From Rhodanobacter denitrificans (GTDB lineage: Bacteria; Pseudomonadota; Gammaproteobacteria; Xanthomonadales; Rhodanobacteraceae): 64,000 nucleotides of DNA. This document shows, one piece after another, positions 26,344 to 35,375 of this stretch; the stretch's first letter is position 1; the number at the start of each line of letters is the position of its first letter. Under the pieces are notes generated by a model. It saw only the letters and a program-made list of their open reading frames with translations. It made no database searches and was not told the DNA's origin. The stretch is taken from contig NZ_QFWQ01000006.1 in assembly GCF_003335105.1 (NCBI RefSeq), forward strand, positions 310,001 through 374,000, given 5' to 3'. The position numbers and the translations under genes were made by a program.

Positions 26344-27926
26344 GGATGGCAGCTCCCCACGCGGTGGAAGTCGAGGTCTTCGTAGTCGGAACTGAAGTCG
26401 CCCAGCGGATCGAGCTTGGCCATGCGCAGGGAGACCGGCTGCTGCCCGGCGGCGGCACGGAAATCCAGCCAGGCGTCGAGGTCGGCCGAGTCGTCCCAGT
26501 GCACCAGGTAGCGGTCGCCCAGGCGCATCACGGTGCCGGCCAGCGTCGGCGACTTCGCGGCGGCGAAATGCATCGTGCCATCGCGCGGGCACAGCGTGAC
26601 GTCGCCGAACCATGGGTCGCGATACTGCCCGCTCCAGCGCGCAAGTTCGGCGGCGCTGGCCGGCTGCAGGCGCGAAGTGTCCGGGGCGGACGTTGCCGCC
26701 GGCCTCTGTTTCGCCCGCTGCTCCAGCGCGTCGGCGTACCAGTCCACGCCGCGACGGTCGTCCGGCGCGGTGAAGTGCTTCATCAGCACCTCGCCGAGCA
26801 CGGTGCGCGCGTCGCCGGCGTCGCCATTGATCATGAACACGAAGCCGCTGCCGCGATCCGGCAGCAGGGCCAGCATCGAGTACATGCCGTTCAGCGTTCC
26901 GGTGTGCCACACGCTCCACTGGCCGTCGACGTCGGCCATGCGCCAGCCGTAGCCGTAGGCCATCACGTGGGTGTGGTCCCACGCGCGGCGTTGCGCGGAG
27001 ACCGGGATCAACATGTGCGGCGCCTGCAGCACGTCGCGCTGCACCGGCGACAGCCACTGCAGCTGCGCGTGGGTGGGCGCCAGCCAGTTGCGCGCCCACG
27101 CCAGCATGTCGGTGAGGTCGCAGCGGATGCCGCCGGCGGCTGCGGAGGTGATCGCGGGGATCGCCGCATCCTCGGCTATCGCCACGTTGCGCCCGCCGTC
27201 GCGGCGATGCGGAGTGGCGACGTCGCCGACCGTGTCGCGGTTCCATGCGCCGACCTGGCAGCGGTCCAGCCCCAGCGGCGCGAACACCTCGCTGCGCATC
27301 AGCGTTTCGTACGGCGCGCCGCCCGCCGCCGAGGCCACTTCGCCGGCCACCACGTAGAGCAGGTTGTCGTACTGGTACTGCGAACGGAAGCTGTAGCCGG
27401 GCTTGATGAAGGCGAGGCCGTGGATGATGTCGGCGCGGGTGAACGCGTTCGGCTCCGGCCACAGCATCAGGTCGCCGCCGCCCTCGGGCAGGCCGCTGGA
27501 GTGGGTGAGCAGGTCGGCCACGCGCATGTTCGCGGTCACCCAGGGATCGTGCATGCGGAACTGCGGCAGATACGTCGTCACCGGATCATCCCAGCGCAGC
27601 TTGCCCTGGTCGACCAGCCGGCCGAGCAGCGCGGTGGTCATCGCCTTGCTGTTGGAGGCGATCTTGAACAGCGTGCGCGGGGTGATCGGCTGGCCCGAAC
27701 CGGCGACGGTCTCGCCGGCGGTGCGCACGTAGACGACCTTGCCGTTCTCGATCACGCCGACGGCGATGCCGGGCAGGTGATAGCGTGCGATGGTGGCGTC
27801 GACGATCTTGTCGTAGGTCGGCTTGGGAGCAGAGAGAGATTCGGCGCGCACCGGCATGGTCAGTGAAACCAGGCCAAGAAGTGCCGCGCCGGAAAATGCG
27901 AGCGAGCAGCGGAGAACCCCCGTCAT
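26340..27926 (-). CDS. Serine beta-lactamase-like hydrolase (S12) with C-terminal domain, secreted
   Basis: A 528-aa exported serine hydrolase. Signal peptide MTGVLRCSLAFSGAALLGLV ends near VRAES. Catalytic motifs are ASNSKAM (SxxK), QYDNLLY (YxN) and WHTGTLNG (HTG), about residues 80-400. A further roughly 120-residue domain follows, as in D-aminopeptidase or Pab87-like proteins. The D-stereospecific peptidase role is inferred from the family and neighbours. The ATG is the ATG of the GGGATGAC end of a palindromic repeat. The frame continues upstream through the repeat, but only this start gives a clean signal peptide. Confidence 0.8.
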   Translation of the reverse strand: MTGVLRCSLAFSGAALLGLVSLTMPVRAESLSAPKPTYDKIVDATIARYHLPGIAVGVIENGKVVYVRTAGETVAGSGQPITPRTLFKIASNSKAMTTALLGRLVDQGKLRWDDPVTTYLPQFRMHDPWVTANMRVADLLTHSSGLPEGGGDLMLWPEPNAFTRADIIHGLAFIKPGYSFRSQYQYDNLLYVVAGEVASAAGGAPYETLMRSEVFAPLGLDRCQVGAWNRDTVGDVATPHRRDGGRNVAIAEDAAIPAITSAAAGGIRCDLTDMLAWARNWLAPTHAQLQWLSPVQRDVLQAPHMLIPVSAQRRAWDHTHVMAYGYGWRMADVDGQWSVWHTGTLNGMYSMLALLPDRGSGFVFMINGDAGDARTVLGEVLMKHFTAPDDRRGVDWYADALEQRAKQRPAATSAPDTSRLQPASAAELARWSGQYRDPWFGDVTLCPRDGTMHFAAAKSPTLAGTVMRLGDRYLVHWDDSADLDAWLDFRAAAGQQPVSLRMAKLDPLGDFSSDYEDLDFHRVGSCHP

Positions 27927-28016
27927 CCCGGCGAAAGCCCGGATCCCGTGCCGCCGGCTTTTCCCGAAGCGACACCAAGGCGAAAGACCCTGGATCCCGG
28001 CTTTCGCCGGGATGAC
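27922..28016. repeat. Palindromic repeat GTCATCCCGGCGAAAGC...GGGATGAC
   Basis: GTCATCCCGGCGAAAGCC and GGCTTTCGCCGGGATGAC arms about 60 bases apart, with inner CCGGATCC-type partial symmetry. It lies between the M19 dipeptidase and serine hydrolase genes and provides the start codon of the latter. Confidence 0.85.
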
Positions 28017-28074
28017 GAATGCCGGTGCTTTCGGGCGGGTATCGACGCCGCTTCTCACCGAAGCCCCCGCGGTG

Positions 28075-29286
28075 TCAGCGTTGTGCATGGCGCTCCACCT
28101 CGCCCCACACGCGCAGCAGGTTGCCGCCCCACAGCTTGGCGATGTCGGCGTCGCTGAAGCCGGCCTTGCGCAGCGCAGCAGTGACGCTGCGGGTTTCACT
28201 GGCGTCCTTCCAGCCGGTGATGCCGCCGCCGCCGTCGAAGTCGGAGGCGAGGCCGACGTGGTCGATGCCGGCCACCTGCACCATGTGCCGGATCTGTTTC
28301 ACGTAGTCGTCCAGCGTGGCCAGCGGGTATTGCTTCTGGATCTCGGCCATGCCCGCTTCCATCTCGGGCCGGTAGTCGTCGTTGTCGCTGTCGTATTCCT
28401 TCTCGCCGGCCTGTTTCGCCACGGCCGCCTGCAATTTTTTCTCGGCGGCCTCGCGGCCAGGATCCTTCTTCAGGAATTCCTTGTAGGCGACGGCATCGAT
28501 CACGCCGCCCCTGGCGGCGATCGCGCGCAGCAGGTCGTCGGGCAGGTTGCGCGGGTGGTCGAGCACGGCGCGGGCGCCGGAGTGCGAGGCGTAGATCGGT
28601 GTCGTGGAAACCTTGAGCGCATCGCGCACGCAGTGGTCCGAGGCGTGCGAGATGTCGACCAGCATGCCGAGCTGGTTGGCGCGTTTCACCACGGCGCGGC
28701 CGAAGTCGCTCATGCCGGTGTCGGCCGCGCTGTTCATCGCCGGCTCGCCGTGCTCGGTGTCGGGCAGCGAGCTGGTGCACAGGTCGTTGTTGCCGACGTG
28801 GACCAGGCCGACCGAACGGGCGCCGCGGTCGAATGCGGCGTCGAGGCGGCGGAGGTCGTGGCCGAGCGAGTAGGCGTTCTCGATCTCGATGGTCGCCGAG
28901 AGCAGGCCGGCCTTGTGGTTGGCCACAAGCTGCTCCGGTGTGGTGGCCAGGCGGATGCGGTCGGGATACATCATCAGCATGCGGCCGATGCCGTCGTATT
29001 TCTGGCTGGCCTGTTGCACTGCCTTGGCGTAGCCGGCGGCGTCGAGCTGGTGCTGCGGCACCCAGACCACGAAGAACGCCGCGTCGAGGCCGCCGCGCTC
29101 CATCTTGCCCAGGTCGACCAGCAGCCGGGTGTCCTTGCCGGCGTCGAAGCGCGGCTCGGCCATGTAGGTGAACGGGATATCGACGTGCGTGTCGATGGTG
29201 ACCGGCGGGTCCTGCGCGGCCTGCGCGTTCAGTGCGGCGGGCAGCGCCAGGGCGGTGAGAAGGGCGAGGCGGACGGTCAGGTTCAT
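28075..29286 (-). CDS. Membrane dipeptidase (renal dipeptidase, M19), secreted
   Basis: A 403-aa binuclear-zinc dipeptidase that cleaves dipeptides, often with a D-residue at the C-terminal position. Signal peptide MNLTVRLALLTALALPAA. Zinc ligands fit the family: DTHVDIPF (HxD), the Glu in TIEIENAY, His in DISHAS and in ASHSGAR, and the Asp in LASDFDGGG. The ATG overlaps the lysA stop by 4 bases. In the murein-peptide set it would cut L-Ala-D-Glu or related dipeptides. Confidence 0.92.
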   Translation of the reverse strand: MNLTVRLALLTALALPAALNAQAAQDPPVTIDTHVDIPFTYMAEPRFDAGKDTRLLVDLGKMERGGLDAAFFVVWVPQHQLDAAGYAKAVQQASQKYDGIGRMLMMYPDRIRLATTPEQLVANHKAGLLSATIEIENAYSLGHDLRRLDAAFDRGARSVGLVHVGNNDLCTSSLPDTEHGEPAMNSAADTGMSDFGRAVVKRANQLGMLVDISHASDHCVRDALKVSTTPIYASHSGARAVLDHPRNLPDDLLRAIAARGGVIDAVAYKEFLKKDPGREAAEKKLQAAVAKQAGEKEYDSDNDDYRPEMEAGMAEIQKQYPLATLDDYVKQIRHMVQVAGIDHVGLASDFDGGGGITGWKDASETRSVTAALRKAGFSDADIAKLWGGNLLRVWGEVERHAQR

Positions 29287-30551
29287 GCGGTTTCCCAATT
29301 CCGTGCCGGCTGCTCGCCGGCGATCATGTCCTCGAAGTGCTGCCGACGGCGCACCACGGCGTAGCGGCCCTGGTCGAGCAGCACCTCGGCCGCCAGCGGC
29401 CGCGAGTTGTAGGTGGAGGCCATCGACGCACCGTACGCGCCGGTGGCCCTGATCAGCAAGAGGTCGCCGGCCGCGCATTCGGGCAGCTCGCGGGCACGGG
29501 CGAAAGTATCGCCGGTTTCGCAGACCGGGCCGACGATGTCGTAGGTGGTCGGCGGGCGCGGCTCGTCCGTCACCGGCACGATATCGTGCCAGGCGTCGTA
29601 CAGGCTGGGTCGCTGCAGGTCGTTCATCGCCGCGTCCAGCACCAGAAAGCGCCGCTCGGTGCCTTGCTTGATGCGCAAAACCCGGGTCAGCAGCACGCCG
29701 GCCTCGGCCACCAGCCAGCGGCCCGGCTCCAGCAGCAGGCGGCCGCGATAGCCGGCCAGCGCTTCGCGGATCGCGTCCACGTAATCGGCGGCGGCGACCG
29801 GCCGGTCCACGCCTGCGCGGTAGCACACGCCGAGGCCGCCGCCCACGTCGATGCTGTTGACCGGATGGCCGGCCTGTTCGAGTTCGCGCCAGAACGCGGT
29901 GACCCGCTGCAGCGCGAGCCGGAACGGGTCCAGGCTGAGGATCTGCGAACCGATGTGCACGTGCAGGCCGTCGAGCTGCACGTGGGTCAGCGCCTTGCGA
30001 TCGGCGAACCAGCGGCGCGCCTCGTCGATGCCGACGCCGAACTTGTTCTCCGACTTGCCGGTGGAGATCTTCGCGTGGGTCTGCGCGTCCACGTCGGGGT
30101 TGATGCGCACGGCGGCGCGCGCAGTCACTTCCTGCGCCTTCGCGACCCGCTGCAAGGTGTGCAGTTCGTCCAGCGATTCGACGTTGAAACGCAGGATGCC
30201 CACGTTCAGCGCGCCGGCGATCTCGTCGGCGCTCTTGCCGACGCCGGAGAACACGATGCGCTCGGCCGGCATGCCGGCGTTGAGCGCGCGGCGCAGTTCG
30301 CCGACCGAGACGATGTCGGCGCCGACGCCGGCGTTCGCCATCAGCTGCAGGATGGCGAGGTTGGGGTTGGCCTTCACCGCGAAGCAGATCGTGGCGTCGA
30401 GGCCGGCGAGTGCGATTTTGAGATCGCCGATGCGCTGGCGGATCGAACTGGTGGAATAGGCGTGCAGGGGGGTGCCCTCGCGCTGTGCGAGGGCCGCCAG
30501 GTCGACGCCCTCGCATGTTCCTCCAGTGATGGAGGCCTGATGTTCCTGCAT
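29283..30551 (-). CDS. lysA: Diaminopimelate decarboxylase
   Basis: A PLP enzyme converting meso-DAP to L-lysine. 422 aa. The PLP-lysine lies in CFAVKANPNLAIL; HIGSQI, IDVGGGLGV and EPGRWLVAEAG follow; the substrate-specific GPVCETGD and the GAYGASM end fit meso-DAP decarboxylase. It sits with peptidases and not with biosynthetic lysine genes. In Xanthomonas and Xylella the biosynthetic activity is usually a fusion with aspartokinase, so this stand-alone copy is probably catabolic, turning DAP from murein peptides into lysine (inference). The stop overlaps the M19 dipeptidase start. Confidence 0.92.
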   Translation of the reverse strand: MQEHQASITGGTCEGVDLAALAQREGTPLHAYSTSSIRQRIGDLKIALAGLDATICFAVKANPNLAILQLMANAGVGADIVSVGELRRALNAGMPAERIVFSGVGKSADEIAGALNVGILRFNVESLDELHTLQRVAKAQEVTARAAVRINPDVDAQTHAKISTGKSENKFGVGIDEARRWFADRKALTHVQLDGLHVHIGSQILSLDPFRLALQRVTAFWRELEQAGHPVNSIDVGGGLGVCYRAGVDRPVAAADYVDAIREALAGYRGRLLLEPGRWLVAEAGVLLTRVLRIKQGTERRFLVLDAAMNDLQRPSLYDAWHDIVPVTDEPRPPTTYDIVGPVCETGDTFARARELPECAAGDLLLIRATGAYGASMASTYNSRPLAAEVLLDQGRYAVVRRRQHFEDMIAGEQPARNWETA

Positions 30552-30562
30552 GTTGCTGTCCC

Positions 30563-30594
30563 GGAAAAAGCGGCGGCCCGATCGGCGGGCCGCC
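30563..30594 (-). terminator. Rho-independent terminator between TonB receptor and lysA
   Basis: An 8-bp stem GGCGGCCC/GGGCCGCC with a seven-base loop, followed on the minus strand by GCTTTTT. It would separate or attenuate transcription from the receptor gene into lysA. Confidence 0.7.
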
Positions 30595-30612
30595 TAGGGA
30601 GGGAAGCTTGGG

Positions 30613-33600
30613 TCAGTAGGTGTAGGTCACGACCAGCTGCACGTAGCGCGGCGATTGCCAGTTGGTGCCTTCGCCGAAGTAGGGCATCTTGGTGCCGGGT
30701 GCGCTCTCGTAGCGGGAATGCAGGTTGATCATGGTCTGCCGGTTGAGCAGGTTGTAGACGGAGAGGCGCGCCTTCAGGTCGATGTCCTTCACCGGCAGCG
30801 TCCAGGTCACGTTGGCGCCCAGGTTCCAGTACCACGGCATGCGGCCGAACGCGCCGCGTGGGCTGTAGGTGAGCTGCCGCGTACGCCAATCGGAGCAATT
30901 GTTTGTCGGCGAACTCGTGCACAGCCAACCTGAGCCACCACCGCTGTATTCGCCGGGTCCACCCGCCGAGCGGTTGTCGTTGGGCCAGACCACGCCGAAG
31001 GCCGTGATCGGTCCGCCCGAGCGCGCGAACAGCGTCGATCCGAAGCTCCACATGTCATTGAGCTTGTAACTGCCGTTCAACTTGATCTGGTGGCGATAGT
31101 CGTTGAACGTGGGGCCGAAGCGCTCGTTCACCGCCGGATGGTCGTAGTACTGCACCAGACTGGTGTCGTTGTAGCCGGTATCAGAGTTCACCGGGCCTTC
31201 GATATTGCCCTCGCTCTTGGACCAGATGTAGCTGGCGTTGAAGGCCCACTTGCCGTCCCAGGCGCGGTCCAGCTGCAGCTCGACCGCCTTGTAGGTACGC
31301 CGCGGCTTCTTGTAGCCCATGATGGCGCCGCTGCCCGACGCCTTGTAGCCATCCTTCGAGGTATCGAAGGTGACCCAGTTGTTGGTATCGGGGCACCACA
31401 GGGTGGCCTTTTCGCCCGGGTTGAGGATGGGCCAGTCGCCGGAGTACCACGGGCAGCCGTCGACGTGGTTGATGCGCACGTCTTCCACCGCGCGGGTCAT
31501 CTTGCGGTAGGTGACGTTCACGCCGTACGACCAGGTCTGGTTGATCGCCTGCTGGAAGCCCAGGATGTACTCGTCCTGGAACACCTGCTTCAGGTCGCGG
31601 TCGACCGCGGTGCGGACGTCGTCGGGCGCGGGCGTGTTCCCGTCGGTATTGACCGGGCCGAGCTGGGCGCCGAGCTTCGGGAAAAGATAGGGGGCGCCGG
31701 TCACCGGGTCGTTCTTCTGGGTCCAGCCGTCGAGTGCGTAGTAGGTATGCTCGTCGGTGGTGCCGCCGCCGAAATAGTCGGTGAGTTTGTTGGTCAACGG
31801 GATGTAGTAGCGCCCCGCATTGCCAAATACCTTGGTGCTGCCGTCGCTCTTGACGTCCCAGCTGAAGCCCATGCGTGGGGAGATCATGTCGCTGAACTCG
31901 GCTTTGGCGAAGGTCGCGCCCGACGCCAGCTTGTTGTGGAACTTGTCCGCACGCACGCCGAGGTTCAGCAGCAGGTTGGGGGTGACGCTCCAATTGTCCT
32001 CCACGTAGAACGCCTGCGCCTTGGTGCTGACCGGGGCACCGGTGACGTAGCGGCGCGCATCGACGATGGCCGTGACGCCGGCGGGAACCACGGCGCCGTT
32101 GGGCAGTATGCCGCCGGGAGTGGCGGCTTGGGCCTGATAACTCGCCCCGTCGCCCGGATACACCCTCGAGCTCTTCGAATCCATGAGCTCCTGGTCAAGG
32201 CCGAAGCGCAGCAGGTGGTTGCTGAGGGTCCATTCGAAGTCGAGTCGCGCCGCCTTGCGCTGGTCGTAGCGGTTGCTGATGCTGCTGTTGCTCGGGTGGC
32301 AGCCTTCCTGCGCGGTCTTCGGCCCGAACGCGGCGGTATAGCTGCTCGAGCGGGTGACAATGCTGCACTCGGCGTCCCACGGGCTGCTGCTGGTGGCGCT
32401 GCGCTTGTTCACGCCATACATTGCCTTGGCGACGAAATTTTCGCCAAGATGGCCGGTGTAGGTGAGCGAGCCGTTGTCGCCGCCGGAACCCGAAGTGCTC
32501 TCGCCCTGCTTTTTGCCGAACGCGGAGGAGTCCCAGGTGTAGTCGTACTTGCTGGTGGTCGCGTCGGCCTTGTCGGAGAACGCCAGCAGCTCCAGCAAGT
32601 GGTCATCGTTGATGTGCCAGTCGATCTTGGCACCCCAGAAATTGTTGGCGTCCCTGGTTTTCCAGGCCTCAGAGGTGTCGATGTCCTGCGGCCTGGAATC
32701 GCGCCGTTCGTACATGCCGAAGAAGAACAGCTTGTCCTTCACGAGGGCGCCGGACGCCCACACGTTGGCCTTGTAGAGCGGGTTCACGTCGCGACTGGTG
32801 CGATCCTGGGAGCTGATTTTCCCGTCGGGATAGAAATGATCCTTTGCCGACGACGCCCACGCTGAGGGTTCCATCGTCACTTCCGCGCCGGCATGGAAGT
32901 CGTTGCCGCCGGAACGCGTCACGGCGTTGATGACGCCGCCCGTGCTGCGGCCGAATTCCGCCGAATAGCCGCCGGTCTTGACCTGGAACTCCTCGAAGAA
33001 TGCAAACGGCACCGTGGAGAAGCCCTGGCGGCGATACGGATCGGTGACGTCGAGGCCATTGATGTAGACGACGTTCTCGGCCACCGACGAGCCGCCAAAG
33101 GTGAGGCCGCCGAAGGAGGCGCCCGAGGAGACCACGCCCGGCGCCAGCAGCGCGACCGAGGCCAGGCTCTGATCCACCGGCAGGCGCGCGAGTTCGGCAC
33201 GGGTAATGTTGGTGGCCGATTCGGTGGAGAACACGTCCACGCGGTTAACCACCTGCGAGCCCATGACCTGGATCGATTGCAGGTTGGTCACGTTGCCGCC
33301 GCTGCCCAGGTTGACGTTGGTGGTGCCACCCAGGGACACGGCCACCGACACCGGCGTGCCGACAGCTTGGCCGTCGCGCGATACCTGCAGGCTGTAATCG
33401 CCCACTGGCAACTGGGCGACTCGGTAGGTGCCGTCGGCGTTGACCGTGACGGAGCGCGCCTGTCCGGTCGCGGCATTGGTGACGGTGATCTGTGCGCCGG
33501 CGTCGGCACGTCCGGCGACGGCGCCGGTGACAGCCTGGGCCAGCACGGGGCCCCCAGCCAGCGACCCCAAGCCTAGGCCGAGCGCCGTGCCAAGTACGGT

Positions 33601-33627
33601 CCTGCGCAATGTGCGGATGTTGCTCAT
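30613..33627 (-). CDS. Oar-like TonB-dependent outer-membrane receptor
   Basis: A 1004-aa outer-membrane transporter. A signal peptide is followed by a carboxypeptidase-regulatory-like beta domain (about residues 33-110, with NADGTYRVAQLPVGDYSLQV), a plug domain (VAENVVYINGLDVTDPYR, VKTGGYSAEFGRSTGGVIN) and a long beta-barrel ending in an aromatic residue (VQLVVTYTY). This matches the Oar family, linked to protein or peptide uptake. The ATG has a strong upstream GGAGATGGGAA. Its place in front of lysA and the dipeptidases suggests murein peptides or other peptides as ligand, by inference. Confidence 0.9.
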   Translation of the reverse strand: MSNIRTLRRTVLGTALGLGLGSLAGGPVLAQAVTGAVAGRADAGAQITVTNAATGQARSVTVNADGTYRVAQLPVGDYSLQVSRDGQAVGTPVSVAVSLGGTTNVNLGSGGNVTNLQSIQVMGSQVVNRVDVFSTESATNITRAELARLPVDQSLASVALLAPGVVSSGASFGGLTFGGSSVAENVVYINGLDVTDPYRRQGFSTVPFAFFEEFQVKTGGYSAEFGRSTGGVINAVTRSGGNDFHAGAEVTMEPSAWASSAKDHFYPDGKISSQDRTSRDVNPLYKANVWASGALVKDKLFFFGMYERRDSRPQDIDTSEAWKTRDANNFWGAKIDWHINDDHLLELLAFSDKADATTSKYDYTWDSSAFGKKQGESTSGSGGDNGSLTYTGHLGENFVAKAMYGVNKRSATSSSPWDAECSIVTRSSSYTAAFGPKTAQEGCHPSNSSISNRYDQRKAARLDFEWTLSNHLLRFGLDQELMDSKSSRVYPGDGASYQAQAATPGGILPNGAVVPAGVTAIVDARRYVTGAPVSTKAQAFYVEDNWSVTPNLLLNLGVRADKFHNKLASGATFAKAEFSDMISPRMGFSWDVKSDGSTKVFGNAGRYYIPLTNKLTDYFGGGTTDEHTYYALDGWTQKNDPVTGAPYLFPKLGAQLGPVNTDGNTPAPDDVRTAVDRDLKQVFQDEYILGFQQAINQTWSYGVNVTYRKMTRAVEDVRINHVDGCPWYSGDWPILNPGEKATLWCPDTNNWVTFDTSKDGYKASGSGAIMGYKKPRRTYKAVELQLDRAWDGKWAFNASYIWSKSEGNIEGPVNSDTGYNDTSLVQYYDHPAVNERFGPTFNDYRHQIKLNGSYKLNDMWSFGSTLFARSGGPITAFGVVWPNDNRSAGGPGEYSGGGSGWLCTSSPTNNCSDWRTRQLTYSPRGAFGRMPWYWNLGANVTWTLPVKDIDLKARLSVYNLLNRQTMINLHSRYESAPGTKMPYFGEGTNWQSPRYVQLVVTYTY

Positions 33628-33681
33628 TTCCCATCTCCCCCCATCGATCCTGTCGATGCCATGTTCATGAAAAGCTGCGGG

Positions 33682-35208
33682 TTATTTGTCGCCGTGTCCC
33701 TGCGCCGCCGGCAGGATCTGCCAGTCGAAGTCGTAGTCCAGTTGGTCGAAATAGATGTTGCCGCCGCGCCACTCGGCCTCGCCGCGCTGCGAGTCCACGT
33801 TGTCGGAGCGGAAGTGCCGCTTGGGCGGCTGGAAGCGGCGGCCGAAGTCGTCGTTGAAGGCGATGCGCCAGTTGTCGAGCCCGCCGAGGTAGAACCACTC
33901 CAGCGCCTTGTCGTCGCCGGGTGCCGGATGCAGGCGGCCGGTGGTGACGTCCATCGGCACCCAGCCGTAGGGCGGCAGATAGAGGTAGCCCCAGTCGTGG
34001 ATGTTGCTGTAGCGGCTGCCGTCGTCCGAATACACCATGCCGGACTGCCAGCGCGCGGGGATGCCGTTGAGCCGTAGCAGGGTGATCAGCAGCAGGGTCT
34101 GCTGGCCGCAGTCGGCGTGGCCGGCGTGCAGCGCGTAGTCGCTGATGTTGGAGATCGTCGAGTATTCGCGCGCGCCGGCCCAGGGGATGCGGTCGACTGC
34201 GGCAAACAGCTTCTGTGCGATGCGGTACGGGTTCTTCTCGTCGCCGACCACTTCATGCGAGAACTTGCGCATCGCGTCGGTGAACACGATGTGCGGCGCG
34301 CGCTCGGCCACGAACGGGGCCAGCTCCGGGGTGATGTTTTCCGGCCGCACCCGGTCCGGGTCGATCGGGTGGTATTGCGCCAGCAGGGTCAGCTCGTAGG
34401 TGATCGAGAACACCGTCTTCCGGCCGGCCACGGCGGCCTTTTCGAGGTACACCGTGCGCTGCGGTGCCGACTCGGGCGCGATCCGGTGTTGCGCCGGCAC
34501 GCTGGCCACGTAGCGGATGTCTTCCTGCTGGCCCGGCACCGCCCGTGGATACGGAATCCAGGCGCGCACGGTTTCGCCGGCGGGCACCGCATCGGCATCG
34601 ACGGTCAGCGTCTGCGTCATGCGCAGGCGGCGCGGCAGCACGCTGCTGCGGTGTTCGGCCAACGCGGCCTTGTAGATCGCGCGCTGCTGGTCGTTCAGCG
34701 TTTCCATCGGACCGTCGGTGATCGGCGTCTGCACCGCGCGCCGCGCCACTGCTTCGGGACTGAGCCGGAACAGGTTGCCGGGCGAGCGCTTGAAGTACAG
34801 CGTCCTGCCGTCGATGACCTGGTGCTCGAACAGGCCGGCCGCGTTCCACTTCGCGAATTCGGCATCGGTGAGGCCCGGGATCTGCTTGCGCACGCGTGCC
34901 TCGACGTCGTCGGCGCCGAGGGTGAAGTCGAGCAGGATGCGGCGCATGCGTTCGCGCTGGAACGCGAGCGCGTCGCGTGTGCCGGCGGGCAGGCCGGGTT
35001 GCGCCAGTGCGCCGGCGATCTCCGCCTCGGCCGCCTTGAAGTGGCCGGCGTCGATCTGGGCGATGATGGGCGTGACGACCTTGTCGTTGATGGCGTTGCC
35101 GGCGAAGGCGAGCGGTGCGGCGGACAGCAAGGCGAGCAGGGTCACGACGAGGCGCAGGCCACGGGCGTGGCGGCGTATTCCCGATGCGACAGGCAGCAAC
35201 GTATCCAT
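33682..35208 (-). CDS. Transglutaminase-like cysteine peptidase-fold protein, secreted
   Basis: A 508-aa exported protein. The start at 35208 (MDTLLPVASG) has GGGGA about 9 bases upstream and leads to a signal peptide. An N-terminal helical region of about 200 residues precedes a transglutaminase-like core with Cys in HADCGQQTLLL, His in NIHDWGYLYLP and Asp in WVPMDVT, an intact triad. Such proteins may be peptidases or amidases; the substrate is unknown. It is divergent from the DUF819 operon and shares its promoter region, so it is probably co-regulated. Confidence 0.8.
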   Translation of the reverse strand: MDTLLPVASGIRRHARGLRLVVTLLALLSAAPLAFAGNAINDKVVTPIIAQIDAGHFKAAEAEIAGALAQPGLPAGTRDALAFQRERMRRILLDFTLGADDVEARVRKQIPGLTDAEFAKWNAAGLFEHQVIDGRTLYFKRSPGNLFRLSPEAVARRAVQTPITDGPMETLNDQQRAIYKAALAEHRSSVLPRRLRMTQTLTVDADAVPAGETVRAWIPYPRAVPGQQEDIRYVASVPAQHRIAPESAPQRTVYLEKAAVAGRKTVFSITYELTLLAQYHPIDPDRVRPENITPELAPFVAERAPHIVFTDAMRKFSHEVVGDEKNPYRIAQKLFAAVDRIPWAGAREYSTISNISDYALHAGHADCGQQTLLLITLLRLNGIPARWQSGMVYSDDGSRYSNIHDWGYLYLPPYGWVPMDVTTGRLHPAPGDDKALEWFYLGGLDNWRIAFNDDFGRRFQPPKRHFRSDNVDSQRGEAEWRGGNIYFDQLDYDFDWQILPAAQGHGDK

Positions 35209-35257
35209 CGACAAACGTCCCCTGCAATGAATCCCCTGAAACCGCTGTGTAACATGC

Positions 35258-35285
35258 TTGCAAATGCCGGTCAATAATTTATGCT
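35258..35285 (+). promoter_or_regulatory. Putative promoter of the DUF819-NlpC-epimerase-RpiR operon
   Basis: TTGCAA and TATGCT are spaced by 16 bases within the most AT-rich stretch of the region. A palindrome overlaps the end of the -10 box. Confidence 0.4.
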
Positions 35286-35295
35286 TTGATCAAAG
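35284..35295. promoter_or_regulatory. Candidate operator CTTTGATCAAAG
   Basis: A perfect 12-base palindrome, flanked by TATG on the left and CATA (two bases further out) on the right. It sits between the divergent transglutaminase-like and DUF819 genes, over the likely transcription start. The RpiR regulator encoded in the operon is the obvious candidate to bind it; the related TTGATCAA occurs at 25434-25441. Confidence 0.5.
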
Positions 35296-35375
35296 TTCAT
35301 AAGAATCAACTATTCCTTGATGGTGCAAGCCGGCCAGCCTGCGAATACCCGCGAACGATCCACGAGGGGATGCCT

